A stretch of DNA of 64,000 nt from Ampelomyces quisqualis (lineage: Eukaryota; Ascomycota; Dothideomycetes; Pleosporales; Phaeosphaeriaceae), in contig JAGTXZ010000008.1 of assembly GCA_018398575.1 (NCBI GenBank), forward strand, positions 1,426,001 through 1,490,000, written 5' to 3'. A program made the translations under genes and the position numbers. The notes below the pieces were generated by a model that had not been told where the DNA came from, searched no databases, and saw only the letters and a list, made by a program, of their open reading frames with translations. Of the stretch, positions 1 through 10,081 are shown in pieces. The first letter of the stretch is position 1. Every line of letters begins with the position of its first letter.

Positions 1-75
1 TCTAGGCTGGACCCGCATACTGTATAATACGCCTTTTGTGGTGGATATGCACACACCCCATAGTCCATCCAGCCG

Positions 76-150
76 CTCATCATCCATCCTCTCATCATCC
101 ATCCTCTCATCATCCATCCTCTCATCATCCATCCTCTCATCATCCATCCT
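76..150. repeat. 15-bp minisatellite, five exact copies
   Basis: Five head-to-tail copies of the unit ctcatcatccatcct run without a mismatch (76-90, 91-105, 106-120, 121-135, 136-150). The array lies beyond the 3' end of the minus-strand gene that stops at 406. The unit length is a multiple of three and stays open when translated (His-His-Pro-Ser-Ser), but nothing else suggests coding. The rest of 1-405 shows nothing I can name. Confidence 0.95.
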
Positions 151-405
151 TTGCTTTGTCGTTTTCACTTTTGCGTAGGAAAATTGGTCTCGTTTGTGTA
201 CACGGGCGCTGTGGCGCCTGCCTATATTTCGCGGCATGAGTGCCGTTTCTCCGATGCGGTGGCCGTCTCAGGTTGGTTGCATTGTAGTGTTTTGATAGAG
301 TCAGATATCTGGAGAAATCAACGAAATCTCTACATTTGTTTTGCAAACAAGTGAACCAATTGCTTTGTTTGGGATGGTTGCGCATTGGTCATTATTTTCA
401 ACACG

Positions 406-1696
406 TCACGTCAACCTTGCCCACTCCGCCTTCAATTCAACATGCCCATCCTCGTCAACGACCTTGCCTCTATCCCACTCCCGCGCCTGCCCGCGCTTCG
501 ACCACGTAACGTCCTCTTCATCCTTGCTATCTCCCTTCTCCCACTTCCTGACCTGCGCATCTGTAAACCCAGCGGCTTTCAAGCGATCTGCGCCTTGTTG
601 TTTCCAGCGCTGCCTGTCTCTCAGAGACTCTAGCGCCTGGCCCCAATCGTCTTCTGCATCGGACGCTGGTCGGACATCTATGGCGGGGTCGTAGGTGGAC
701 GAGAAGCGCGAGTCCATACCTGTCGAGCTCGCTTTGTGTGCGCCGCGGCCGCGCGACCGGATGGCTGGTTGTACGTTTGGTGGGAGAGGGCCGACGATGG
801 ATTCGAGGGGATCCGAGTCCGAGTCTGGTGTTGGAGAGCGACGCCTGGATTTGCTTGATGGCTTGCGTGCTTCGGCAGGGGGAGGGGATCGAGGTGAACG
901 TGGGCGGTCGTGATGTTTGCGTCTTCGTTCGGTTCGGTTGGGGTGATGTGATCGGGTTGGCGAACTTGAAGACGGCCTTGAGCGAGATCGGCGTCTTCTG
1001 TGTCTATCACTCGATTTGTGTTTTTTATGTGACCGCCCGTCATCGATTTCGCTATGGTACCCATGGCGGGAATCTCGGTAGCGATCGTGTTCCGAGCGTC
1101 GGGATGGTCGCTCAGAGCTGTCCTCACGCTTTCTTTTCTCTCGGTGGGAATTGCTGCTTCTACTCGAACGATTGTGACCGTAACGTTCCAGCGATCGATC
1201 TTTTCGCTTCATTCTGCTGTTACGAGTCCCATCTCTCTCCCTGTCATCGAGCCGTCGCCTTGAGCCTCTGGAGCGCGAAGCTTCCTCGTCACATAAGACC
1301 GGTGTCAGTCGTCCGTCGGCTTTCCTCTCTTTCTTGAACTCTTCTTTTCTCTGGGCTCGCAGCCTCTCACGGTTCATCTCCTTGAGGCGTGCGTTTGACT
1401 CCTCTGCTTCTCTGGCAAGCAGAGCTGCATTGTGGCTATCGGTTTGGCGGATGATATTCTTCAAGAAGCTGGTATTGGGTTTCGGCGCACCAGACTTTGA
1501 ACTATAGCTTGTTGGTCTGTTGATCGTCGAGAATCAAGAGTCGTTTACTCTTCATAGCGTGCAGGTCGGTAACGCACCTCTTTGAGTTGAAGGCATCGAG
1601 CCCAACAAGCTCGTACTTCTTGTTTGCTGTCTTGGCGTCCTGCGCGAGTAGCTTTGCAATGTAGTTGTCGTCGTCAATACTTGTGCCCATCGTCAA
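406..1696 (-). CDS. SR-rich protein, putative pre-mRNA splicing factor (38B-like annotation)
   Basis: Two exons, 1578-1696 and 406-1501, with a 76-base intron (donor GTGCGT, acceptor TATAG), give about 404 residues. The N-terminus (DDDNYIAKLLAQDAKT, then a run ending in KPNTSFLKNIIRQTDSHNAA spanning the splice) is the conserved part. Homologues are often annotated 'pre-mRNA-splicing factor 38B' in fungi; I recall this from general knowledge and have not tested it. The middle (about residues 95-270) is Arg/Ser/His/Lys rich with many RS and SR dipeptides and is surely disordered, typical of nuclear speckle proteins. A GPLPP motif and a Trp-rich charged C-terminus follow. Two starts six bases apart (1696 and 1690) are possible. 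It is divergent from the Sos7 gene and shares its short promoter. Confidence 0.8.
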
Positions 1697-1879
1697 AACA
1701 TTATCAATGTGACCAAGGGGAAAGGGAAAGGGAAGAGCAACAGCTCGGAGATGATTTCATAGCCGACAGCCAGCGCTAGCACTATCGATACCGATAACAG
1801 CCGCGGGCGGGCGCGGATCGCGTTCGCGTTTCATCACCAAAACAAGCACCTCTCCACATTCCATTCCCCATCCTCTAGC
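1697..1879. promoter_or_regulatory. Short bidirectional promoter
   Basis: Only 183 bases separate the start codons of the SR-rich gene (minus) and the Sos7 gene (plus), so both 5' UTRs and both promoters must fit here. It holds a GC-rich core near 1800-1830 (ccgcgggcgggcgcggatcg) and no clear TATA box. That is consistent with housekeeping expression, which is an inference. Confidence 0.6.
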
Positions 1880-2788
1880 ATGGCGCCCAAACGGAAGTCA
1901 GCACCGCCCACCGCAGAGTCTGCACTCGAGCAATTGCAACAGTCACAAACACTCAAGCTCTTAGCCATTGCCGAAACGCTGTCACCAAAAGACCTACCAC
2001 AATCCGCCAAGAAGCGCAGCTCAGCGGCATCAGAGGACAGCGAACAAAACAACGATACACATCCGGCGGCGCTAGAGGCAGATCTTATTCACTACAAGGT
2101 TTGTAAAAGTCGGCAAGTTCAAAATGATGCATGGCTCACTAATGTGCAGGAACTGTTCAGTAAGCTCCGTTTCAGCTATGTCGAACAGGTCACCAAGGAG
2201 AAGTTCTTGCGTAGCATCACCGAAAATCCGCCACGACTCGTTGAAGCGCCGGAAAACAACGAGAAGGAGCAAGAGATACTAGCCCTGAAAGCAAGTCTGA
2301 AGGAGCGCAAATTAGAGGTCGCGGAGATACTCAGACAACTGGAAGATAAGGGTGCGGAGCTTTCTCTGCGATACGAAGGGATACAATTGCGAACGCAACA
2401 GCTGGAGTCCTTACCGAAGGAAATTGAGGGCCTCGAAGCCAGCATCATACAATTGAAGCACGAACAAACACCTGCTTCTGATAACCCAGAGCTCTCGCTT
2501 CCTCTCCCCGAGACAGCCAAGATCCTTAATGAGCGGGAAGCCGAGGTGGCAGCGTTGAACGGGCGAATTGCGAGCCTTCAGGCGTCGTTGCCAAACCGTG
2601 AGCGAGAGCTAGAGAAGCTGGAGCGCGAACTCAAGCCTCTAGAAACACAGAAGAACGGCACCGTTGCGGCAGCAAAAGAAGCCCGGAGGAGAAAGGAAGA
2701 GGGGGGTGGAATTGGCGACGAGCTCGAGGAAAGAGGGCGCTGGCTGAGAGCTTCGGAGCAGGCGCTGAAGGACATGCTGGAGGTCTAG
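1880..2788 (+). CDS. sos7: Kinetochore protein Sos7-like
   Basis: A continuous 302-codon frame contains a likely 51-base intron, 2099-2149 (GTTTGT...CTAAT...GTGCAG). Its removal restores the conserved block LIHYK|ELFSKLRFSYVEQVTKEKFL and leaves 285 residues. That block and the long coiled coil after it (about residues 100-260) match the fungal Sos7 family, a partner of Spc7/KNL1 at the outer kinetochore. The N-terminus is basic and disordered, with a Lys-Arg-Lys patch that could be a nuclear signal. The C-terminal 30 residues are charged and glycine-rich. Because the intron is a multiple of three without a stop, retention would insert 17 residues inside the best-conserved block, so I take the spliced form as the real one. 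Confidence 0.85.
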   Translation: MAPKRKSAPPTAESALEQLQQSQTLKLLAIAETLSPKDLPQSAKKRSSAASEDSEQNNDTHPAALEADLIHYKVCKSRQVQNDAWLTNVQELFSKLRFSYVEQVTKEKFLRSITENPPRLVEAPENNEKEQEILALKASLKERKLEVAEILRQLEDKGAELSLRYEGIQLRTQQLESLPKEIEGLEASIIQLKHEQTPASDNPELSLPLPETAKILNEREAEVAALNGRIASLQASLPNRERELEKLERELKPLETQKNGTVAAAKEARRRKEEGGGIGDELEERGRWLRASEQALKDMLEV

Positions 2789-3626
2789 GGGTGAAATTAG
2801 GGTGGCGTTGCAGGTTGGGATTGATGGGATTGAGAGAACGAGATACCACTACTTGTTTGTGCTTATTATTATGGTCCAATCATCGCATGTTCCGCGTCTG
2901 GTGAACCACCCGGCCCAATACCTCGAACATGGACAGGCTGAACCAGACTTGGTTCTCAACATGTAGTCATCCGATTCTCATAAAGTGAGGCGTGCCACAA
3001 CCGGTGTGACCAATAAAATGCAAGACCTCACGATTCGCACACATGCAAGGACGCTATATGGACGCTCCCGCGGGTTGTGGAGCATTGAAAGCTGGCGACA
3101 GGGGTGCTCTGGTGCATGATTGGCCGAGGCTCGCTTCACCGCCACGATCCTTATCGATTGTGGTTGCTTTCGCAACGGGGGTAAACACAGGTGGCAGAGT
3201 GGGGCCTCTCGGGCTAGATGAGCTGCTCACCGGTAGCGAGTGGCTACTCCAACGTCCCACGTATCCTGAGCCACATTCCATCGCCATCGCACTCTCGAAC
3301 TCGCAGAACTCGCAGAACCGACCCATCCAAGCGGCGTTGACCACACTAGCGACACGACTGACGTCTCTTCACCGAGCTGTCCGTTGAGTCGGACCAGCTC
3401 AGGCGCCCAAGCATCGTCCTACGTCGGTGCTGCAAACTCGACGACGAGCTGCCATTCTTCACTATTTTTACGCCCGTTACGACGTTACGACTGCTTTCCA
3501 CTTGCGCCGTGTTCGTCTTCAGGTTGAGCGCTTCTTTTGGCCTGTTCTGTTGCGCTACTCACGAGCTACACACCCGCCTATCCGCCTGCATTCCAGCGAC
3601 TCCACCTTCTACCCCCGTCAAGCATC
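2789..3626. other. Intergenic region, no gene recognised
   Basis: The 838 bases between Sos7 and the cytochrome b561 gene hold only overlapping short frames without family resemblance. A small direct repeat, (ctcgcagaa)x2, lies near 3296-3316. The 3' part (about 3430-3626) is pyrimidine-rich and probably the promoter and 5' UTR of the next gene. Confidence 0.6.
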
Positions 3627-6122
3627 ATGTCCAATCAGGGTCTCTCGGCTCCGGGCACGAGCGTCTACTCCTCGGACTCGATGTATGTGGGTGATGGGAC
3701 ATGGGACTCGCAGCGCAACACGTTCTTGCTGCCCAATCTGCAAGGCTTAAATTTTGATACCATGCGCTACAATGGTTAGCTACACTATCTGATGCCCAGA
3801 AAACATACACTGACCAGTACAGGCATGGGCAATCGCTTCCGCAACATGCTGAATTACAAAACATACATCACAGCCCACGCAATCCTAGCAGGAATAACGT
3901 TTCTTTTTGTTATCCCGGCAGCCATTTTCATGGCTCGATTCTACCACCGCAATCCACGTACCGCTTTACGATTCCACATTTGGCTGCAAATCTTGGCTGT
4001 GCTCTTATCGACTGCGGCATTCATTCTGGGTTTCCAAGCTGTAGGGCTGGAGCGGTCCCTCACTAATCCGCATCATGGCATCGGTGTTGCCCTCTATACG
4101 CTTGTGTTGATCCAGGCTATCGGCGGTTCCGTGATACACAGGTGGGAGAAGAACAAGGAGCGATTCAAGATTCCTCTAAAGCTCATGGTATGACAACGAA
4201 CTTGAATGGCTTACTCAAACTAACATATCTAGATACATCAATGGCTAGGGAGGCTGATCGCCATTCTGGGTATTGTGCAAGTACCGCTCGGCCTGACCTT
4301 GTATGGCTCACCGCAAGTCCTCTTCATTCTCTATGCCCTATGGGCATTTGTGTTGTTGATTCTATACTTCATCCTCTCGTATGTCAACCAGCCAGAGATG
4401 GGTTTCGATGACCGTACGACTTTCATCACCGATCGAACTGGAAGCACTCGAAGTAGAAGGAGCCGAAGAAGTAAAGGCCACGGCTTTGGAGCACTAGCAA
4501 CAGCTGGCGCCGCTGGTGCGGGTTTAGCCGCACTCAGAAATCGATCACGCAGTCACAGCCGTAGTAGACGCACTGCAAGCCGTCAAGAGGTCCTGAGCTC
4601 TCGCCATGACTCGCAGTCCCGCGTCGAGTCCCGCTTCACAGACTCCTATCTAAGCGACGAAAAATATGCTGGAGGCAAGAAGAAGACTGGAACGTGGAGA
4701 GATCGCCTGCTTGGTGCTGGAGCTGCTGCTGGAGGAATATTCGCGGTGAAGTCTTTGTTCAACCGCAACAAGAAGAATCATGCTCCTACTGAAACCGGAA
4801 GTGACGTTAGCTATGGCCGTCCGCTGGGTCCTTCTGAGGTCACGCAGACTGACCTGAGTCGTTTGGAGGAAGGCAGAGCGCCAGCTTCGCCAGCAGCTCG
4901 AGACGATTGGCGTCGTGTCGAGGAACAAGAGGCCGCTCAAGCAGCAGCCATGGCGGGAAGTCCGCTACGCCAAGGCCACCGTCCGCCTCGGAGCGGAGCA
5001 TCGATGGACTCTTTCGATAGCAGAACCAGTTTCAGCGACGATCACGACGACGTACCCCCTGGTCAATCTTATGGGCTGAAGGAGGGAGTCGCAACTCTCG
5101 GCGTCGTGGGCTTCTTGAAACATTCCTTTGGCAAGCGCAAGAACAAGAAAGAGGACGCGCGCGCAGAAGCTCTCAGGCAACATGATCTTGAAGAGGAACG
5201 TATCGCTCGAGCGAACAGCAAGCGTCGCAAATATACTGGTGATGGCATTCCGCCTCGGCGGAACAGACGCGCTTCCACCGACTACACTGAGAGTGATATC
5301 ACTGGAATCACGCCATCTATAGCACGTCCAGGCATGTCTCAGCCACCAGTGGAGTCGACTTTAGGACCTTCAACTGCGCCAATGCGACCCCCGCCACATG
5401 CAGATGTCCTCTCTGAGTCGGGGTCTGAAGCCTACAACTCGCCCGCTGGCCGCCCGCACCGTCGGCACAACGATAGTAGTGGCTTACCAGGATCTGCGCT
5501 TGCTGGTGGAGCCGCAGCGACTGCAGTCTCCACTGGATCACCTTCGAGGAGAGATCACAGCCAACACCGGAATAGTCGTGAAAGCGGCGTTGCCTCCCCT
5601 CCGGTATCTGTCAAGGTCAAGATGCACAATGATGGACGACACGTCACGTTGAGGAGACTGAATGAGGAAGAAGCTGCCGCTGAGCGAGAGGCCAGAAGGA
5701 AAGACAGACAACGGAGAAACCGGAATGGAAGCAGGAGCTCCCTGAGCGACCTGGGTAATGACCGCTGGCGCAGGACTGAGGCTTTGGAAGCGCAACAAGC
5801 ACAAGAAATGGCCCAATCCTCAATCCCCCCTCCACCGCCAGTGCCTGGCGCGCCTCTGCGTATGCCAGAGCCGTTTATTCCTCCACCTCCTCCCGGCCCA
5901 CCTCCGGGCAATTTGGCAGCTCCGGGCACTATCCCTCTGCCCCCACCCCCACCTATCCCTGCTGCTGCACCCAGTGTGCTTAGTAGTCCACATGGCACCC
6001 AAGTATACGGTACGGAGACGGATCTTAGCGGTGCTTATGACTCCAACAGGAGAAGACGGAGGGCTGAACGGGCTCAAGCCAAGGCTGCACGGTCAGGCGG
6101 AAGTCGTGTTGAATTCTCATGA
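3627..6122 (+). CDS. Cytochrome b561-domain membrane protein with long disordered tail
   Basis: Three exons (3627-3774, 3823-4187, 4233-6122; introns of 48 and 45 bases) give 800 residues. Residues 60-225 form five hydrophobic segments with the His pattern of eukaryotic cytochrome b561: AHAILAG, FHIWLQ, NPHHGIGV and IHQWLGR, the expected ligands of two hemes. Such proteins move electrons across membranes and can act as ferric or ascorbate-linked reductases; the substrate here is unknown. The rest (about 570 residues) is hydrophilic and low in complexity. It has RS-rich stretches (RSRSHSRSRR), Ala/Gly patches, basic clusters and, near the C-terminus, proline runs (PPPPPVPGAP, IPPPPPGPPPG) like those that bind profilin, SH3 or WW domains. 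Splice joins are in frame and placed inside conserved sequence. The start at 3627 follows a pyrimidine-rich leader. Confidence 0.85.
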
Positions 6123-7876
6123 TGGCAGTAGACAGAATGTAAGGTCATCGGGGGTTCCGGAAAATGGGTAGGTCCTGCATTTATGGCGCTTTGGGGATTG
6201 GGCAAGCAAGCAAGCATAGCACCTGCGCTCCCATGCGGCTGTGGGTAATTTCAGCTATTTGAATGTACATAGTTTTGAATGTGTGTCGACTGGCAGTAAT
6301 GGGACATGGCTTGACCACTTTGCTGGTTTATGTAGGCTCGACGTGGAGCTCCGCGGAGCCTGGGATGTTTGGTAGCGCAAGCCTCAGCCCTACATGATTT
6401 GCATCACGAAAGCTTGGCTGTGGGTGTGGCACATGACAGACCCTGATTCTGGCTCGCAGCCTCGACGCCGGAGACACCTCATCGCTCGTTCTCCGCGTAC
6501 ATGGTACGCTGGCATCTGCGGAGTAAGTAAGTACATTATTATTATTATTTTTATTTACACATCCGTCGCGTGGAGTCCTTGGCGCCTCTGATTTGGCGGT
6601 GAGCGATCGTCTTCCTGTGGGGTGACTGGAGGCCACGCGTGGAATGAGTTCCAGGACAGCTCATTCGCGGGCAGGTCATGTTGCTGCGAATCTGCGATGA
6701 TGGGCTGGCACTGGCCGTTTGTAGCCCGCCGGGCCCCTGCACAACATGTCTTCGAGCGCGGATGCGTCCGCAAAAGGGCCTTTGGGTGGGAGAGAGCTAA
6801 CATAAGGACGTTGGTGCCGCTGGTGTGTTTCTCGAGCGAAATGAGGTGCTTGTCTGGAGAGGCCTCGAAATCCCCAAGCCCTGTGACGAGGGGCCGGTCC
6901 ACTATGCCTTCCGACATGGTTGACGATGCCCCCCCCAGGCGCAAGGCGCAACACTGCTGCGCCCTCGCTGCCACGACGCTCCCCACAGCTGCAACGATTC
7001 TGGGACGCGAACGCGATGCGGGCTATGTACGTATGACTGTCTGCTCTGCATGGGTGGACGGCGGTCGATGCAAGGAAGGTCCAGGGCGCCCGGACAGTTG
7101 GAATGATGACACTGGCGCGATGCACCGGAGTGTACCGCGGGAAAAAAAACACACAAAGACGGGTGTGTACCTATGTAGCATGGTCGGCGACTGGGGCCAT
7201 GTGACGGATCCTGGATTGGGTGTCGACCGGCAGTGCACTCAAGAGTCAACCCCATGGCTTGCCTGGAGCCCATGGTCGACGCTGCGGTACAGTTGCCCTG
7301 TCGAGACACGATCTACTCGGTACTGACAACTGCCAAACGTCTGATTCGGAACCATCTCGGCCTTCTAGCACAAGCTCCCGCCCTGAGGCCCGTATCAACT
7401 TATTCATGCCAGGCTGCCAGCCCCCAGCCGTCCACCACACAGGGCAGGCGTGCGGCATCCTGGCAATCCGCCCATGCAGCATGCTCCATGGGCGCCAGCC
7501 GAATGGTAGGCGTCTGACCTGCTTCCAGCGCGCTTCCCTGCAGCTCTGCTCTTTGGAGCCGTTGTACCAGTCGACCGCGGCGTCGTCTCCGGGAGCGTTC
7601 ATTGGACCCTGGCTTGGCCAACGACCCCGGGCAGACAAGCGGGACTTACTAGCAGAGAGTCTAATATGCAGCGACGACGCTTGGTTGCTCATTCGACCAG
7701 GTCCACCAGGAGCAATGGGCGTTCTGTCCAGCACAATGACACAAGGCACTGCTGAAGAGTCTCCCTCGACCGCAGGCACAACATGTCGACTATCCTATTA
7801 GTACTGCTGGACCCGCTCGGCGACTCTCCTCCTCCCCACGCGAGGTCGAAAGCCTCGTCCAATCGCTCGCTCTGAC
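6123..7876. other. Intergenic region, no gene recognised
   Basis: About 1.75 kb between the b561 gene and the zinc-cluster gene. The longest frame (7220-7801) overlaps equally long frames on both strands and resembles no family, so I treat it as chance. An ATT/TTA-rich microsatellite lies at about 6536-6556. The 3' part should hold the promoter of the transcription factor. Confidence 0.6.
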
Positions 7877-10081
7877 ATGATGGCTTCCAACACCTCCAGT
7901 ACCACAACCGCTCCCGTTAAGCGAGCCTGCGACAGGTGAGTCTCCAACACACCCTCGCCGCCGCCGCCGCCGGCCTGCTTACCTCTGTGTCCACAGCTGC
8001 CACCGACGCAAGGTCAAGTGCATCGGCGAAGGCACCAACCCATGCAAGAACTGTCTGTCTGCCGGCCTCGCCTGCACATACAATGCCATCCCGCAGAAGA
8101 AAGGCCCCAAGGGAAGCCGGGCCAAGGTGCTTTCTGAGCTTCGCGAGAACCAGCGCAACGCGCAGCTTGCCGCTGGATTTCCCCCAGACATGACCTTCGA
8201 TGGCCGGCCCATCTCGTCGACGTTTGCGCGCGCCCAGAACCTGCTCCCTGCTGGACTGATTGACAGTTGCCTCGACTTCTTCTTCGCAAACGTCTACCCC
8301 TCCACGCCAGTCCTGCACCGGCAAAAGGCGCAAGAGGCTGCTGTCAACATGGAGCGGTCTACAGAAGCTTACTGCCTGATTGTCGCCCTGTGCGCATACG
8401 TGATGATCCAAGCAAACATGAAGGTGCCTCCCATCATGTTGTCCCGCCCAGATGTCGCGCACATGTCAAACGTTACCCTGGGCCACGCTCTTCTCGAGGA
8501 ATCAGTGCGAGTACGCAACGGCTATGACTATCGCGAAAACCCCACACATACCACGGTTCTTACCTCGTGGTTCTACTGTGGCAGTTATTTTGGACTGGCA
8601 CGAGAAAACACGGCTTGGGGATACCTGCGAGAGGCGACTACACTGGCCCAGCTGCTTGGGATGCATGACGAAGAGACCTACAAACACGACCCGCTCGACA
8701 TTTCTCGCAAGCGGGTCCTCTACTGGCTGCTCTTCATTGCAGAGAGGTACGCGCCCAGACACGGCACACAAATCACGCGGCGGAATGGCACACTGCTAAC
8801 ACACATCAGGACCTACGCCCTGCACAAGCATCGACCGATTTCCCTCTATCCCACCATACATCCCCCCTCCCTGGACGAAGTGCCTTCCGATCGCCCCATC
8901 GCCGTAGGATTGGAAATCCTCATCAGCTTATTCAAGATCGTCGACGACACCTTTGTCAACCTCTGGAACCGTGTTCACTCACACGCGAATCCGGGTTGGT
9001 TCACTCAGTTACAGACGCAATTCTCTGAAGCAGTACCAGCATACCTAGAATGTACCGAAGCCCAAGCAGTCGACATACGCATCACACAACAATGGCTCAA
9101 GGCCATGGCCTGGCAGCTTTGTGTGTGTCAAGGCCATGTCAGCAGTGTCACCAATGACAGCTGCATGACCTTCAAGTATCCCATCGAGATCTCCCGAGAT
9201 CTACTCACCATGACCCACCAATTCTCTCAGCAGGCAATGGAGGTTCATGGTGCTGAGCTTGTAAGTGCTATTTGACTTCTCCCTGCGTCTGTTCGGCAAG
9301 TTCTTGCAACATCCGACACAACGTGCGTTCCTACCTATTCTGGGACCCCAAGGCCAGCTTTGGGCTAACATGCCCCTAGATCGAAAAGCTGTTTGACATA
9401 GCCTGCTGCTTGGCTGACGTGGTAGCTGTCACATCCTTCTCGCCAGATGCATTTGCGCTTGGACCCCGCGATTACGTCTCCCGCTTTCTAACACTAATTT
9501 CGACTCTTCGGGGAGGTCAAACCCGGTACCTCCCGCTTTTGCTCGCCAAGCTTTCTGAAGTGCTACCCAACCTGCCACTGCCCCGGTCCCTAAACCTGCC
9601 CCAGACACTCCCTGGATCAGCGATGGGCATGTCAGGCACTGGAACTGTCCCTTCCAATATAGCGGACGATTATTCGGCGATGCCAGCAACAACGTCTCCG
9701 TCGTATCCTAGCAGTGAGCTGATTCGTCGGCTTGCGGCTCAGACTGGCGCACAGCTTCCCTTCAGTACATCTCAGCAATCCATGAATCAGGCACCAGCTA
9801 GTCATGCCGATGGTCTTTCCCTCTACGATACCGCACATAGCACAGCACATTCCTCTGGCTCCGCTCCACGAAGCAACTCAACTACTCCGGGACCGTACGA
9901 ACCTGCCATGTCCCAGCGCAGCTCTCAACTGCTTGCCCATGGCTCTGTTCAGATGCCATCGTCGCACACTCAACACAACCACATGCAGTCCCATCACATT
10001 GGGATTGCACCCACCGCATACGATCCCAGGTTCAATCTTCAGAGTTACCCTGTGGACCCATCCATGATGTTCAAACAGTGA
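7877..10081 (+). CDS. Zn(II)2Cys6 fungal transcription factor
   Basis: Four exons (7877-7935, 7997-8746, 8810-9260, 9380-10081; introns 61, 63 and 119 bases) give 653 residues. The binuclear zinc cluster starts near residue 18 and is complete only after splicing intron 1: CDSC-HRRKVKC-X7-C-KNC-X6-C, i.e. CX2CX6CX7CX2CX6C. A conserved basic linker follows (IPQKKGPKGSRAKVLSELRE). A fungal-type middle homology region with several hydrophobic helices runs from about residue 100 to 430 (SWFYCGSYFGLARENTAWGY is typical). The last 200 residues are Ser/Pro/Gln/His-rich, a likely activation region. The linker reminds me of the RosA/NosA-type group of developmental regulators, but I cannot confirm that and give no symbol. 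Intron 2 is a stop-free multiple of three, so an isoform 21 residues longer is possible. No obvious target cluster is adjacent. Confidence 0.9.

Noticed and set aside
7220..7801. 193-codon plus frame before the zinc-cluster gene
   Set aside because: No domain, dense overlap with frames on the other strand, and it ends just before the transcription factor promoter.
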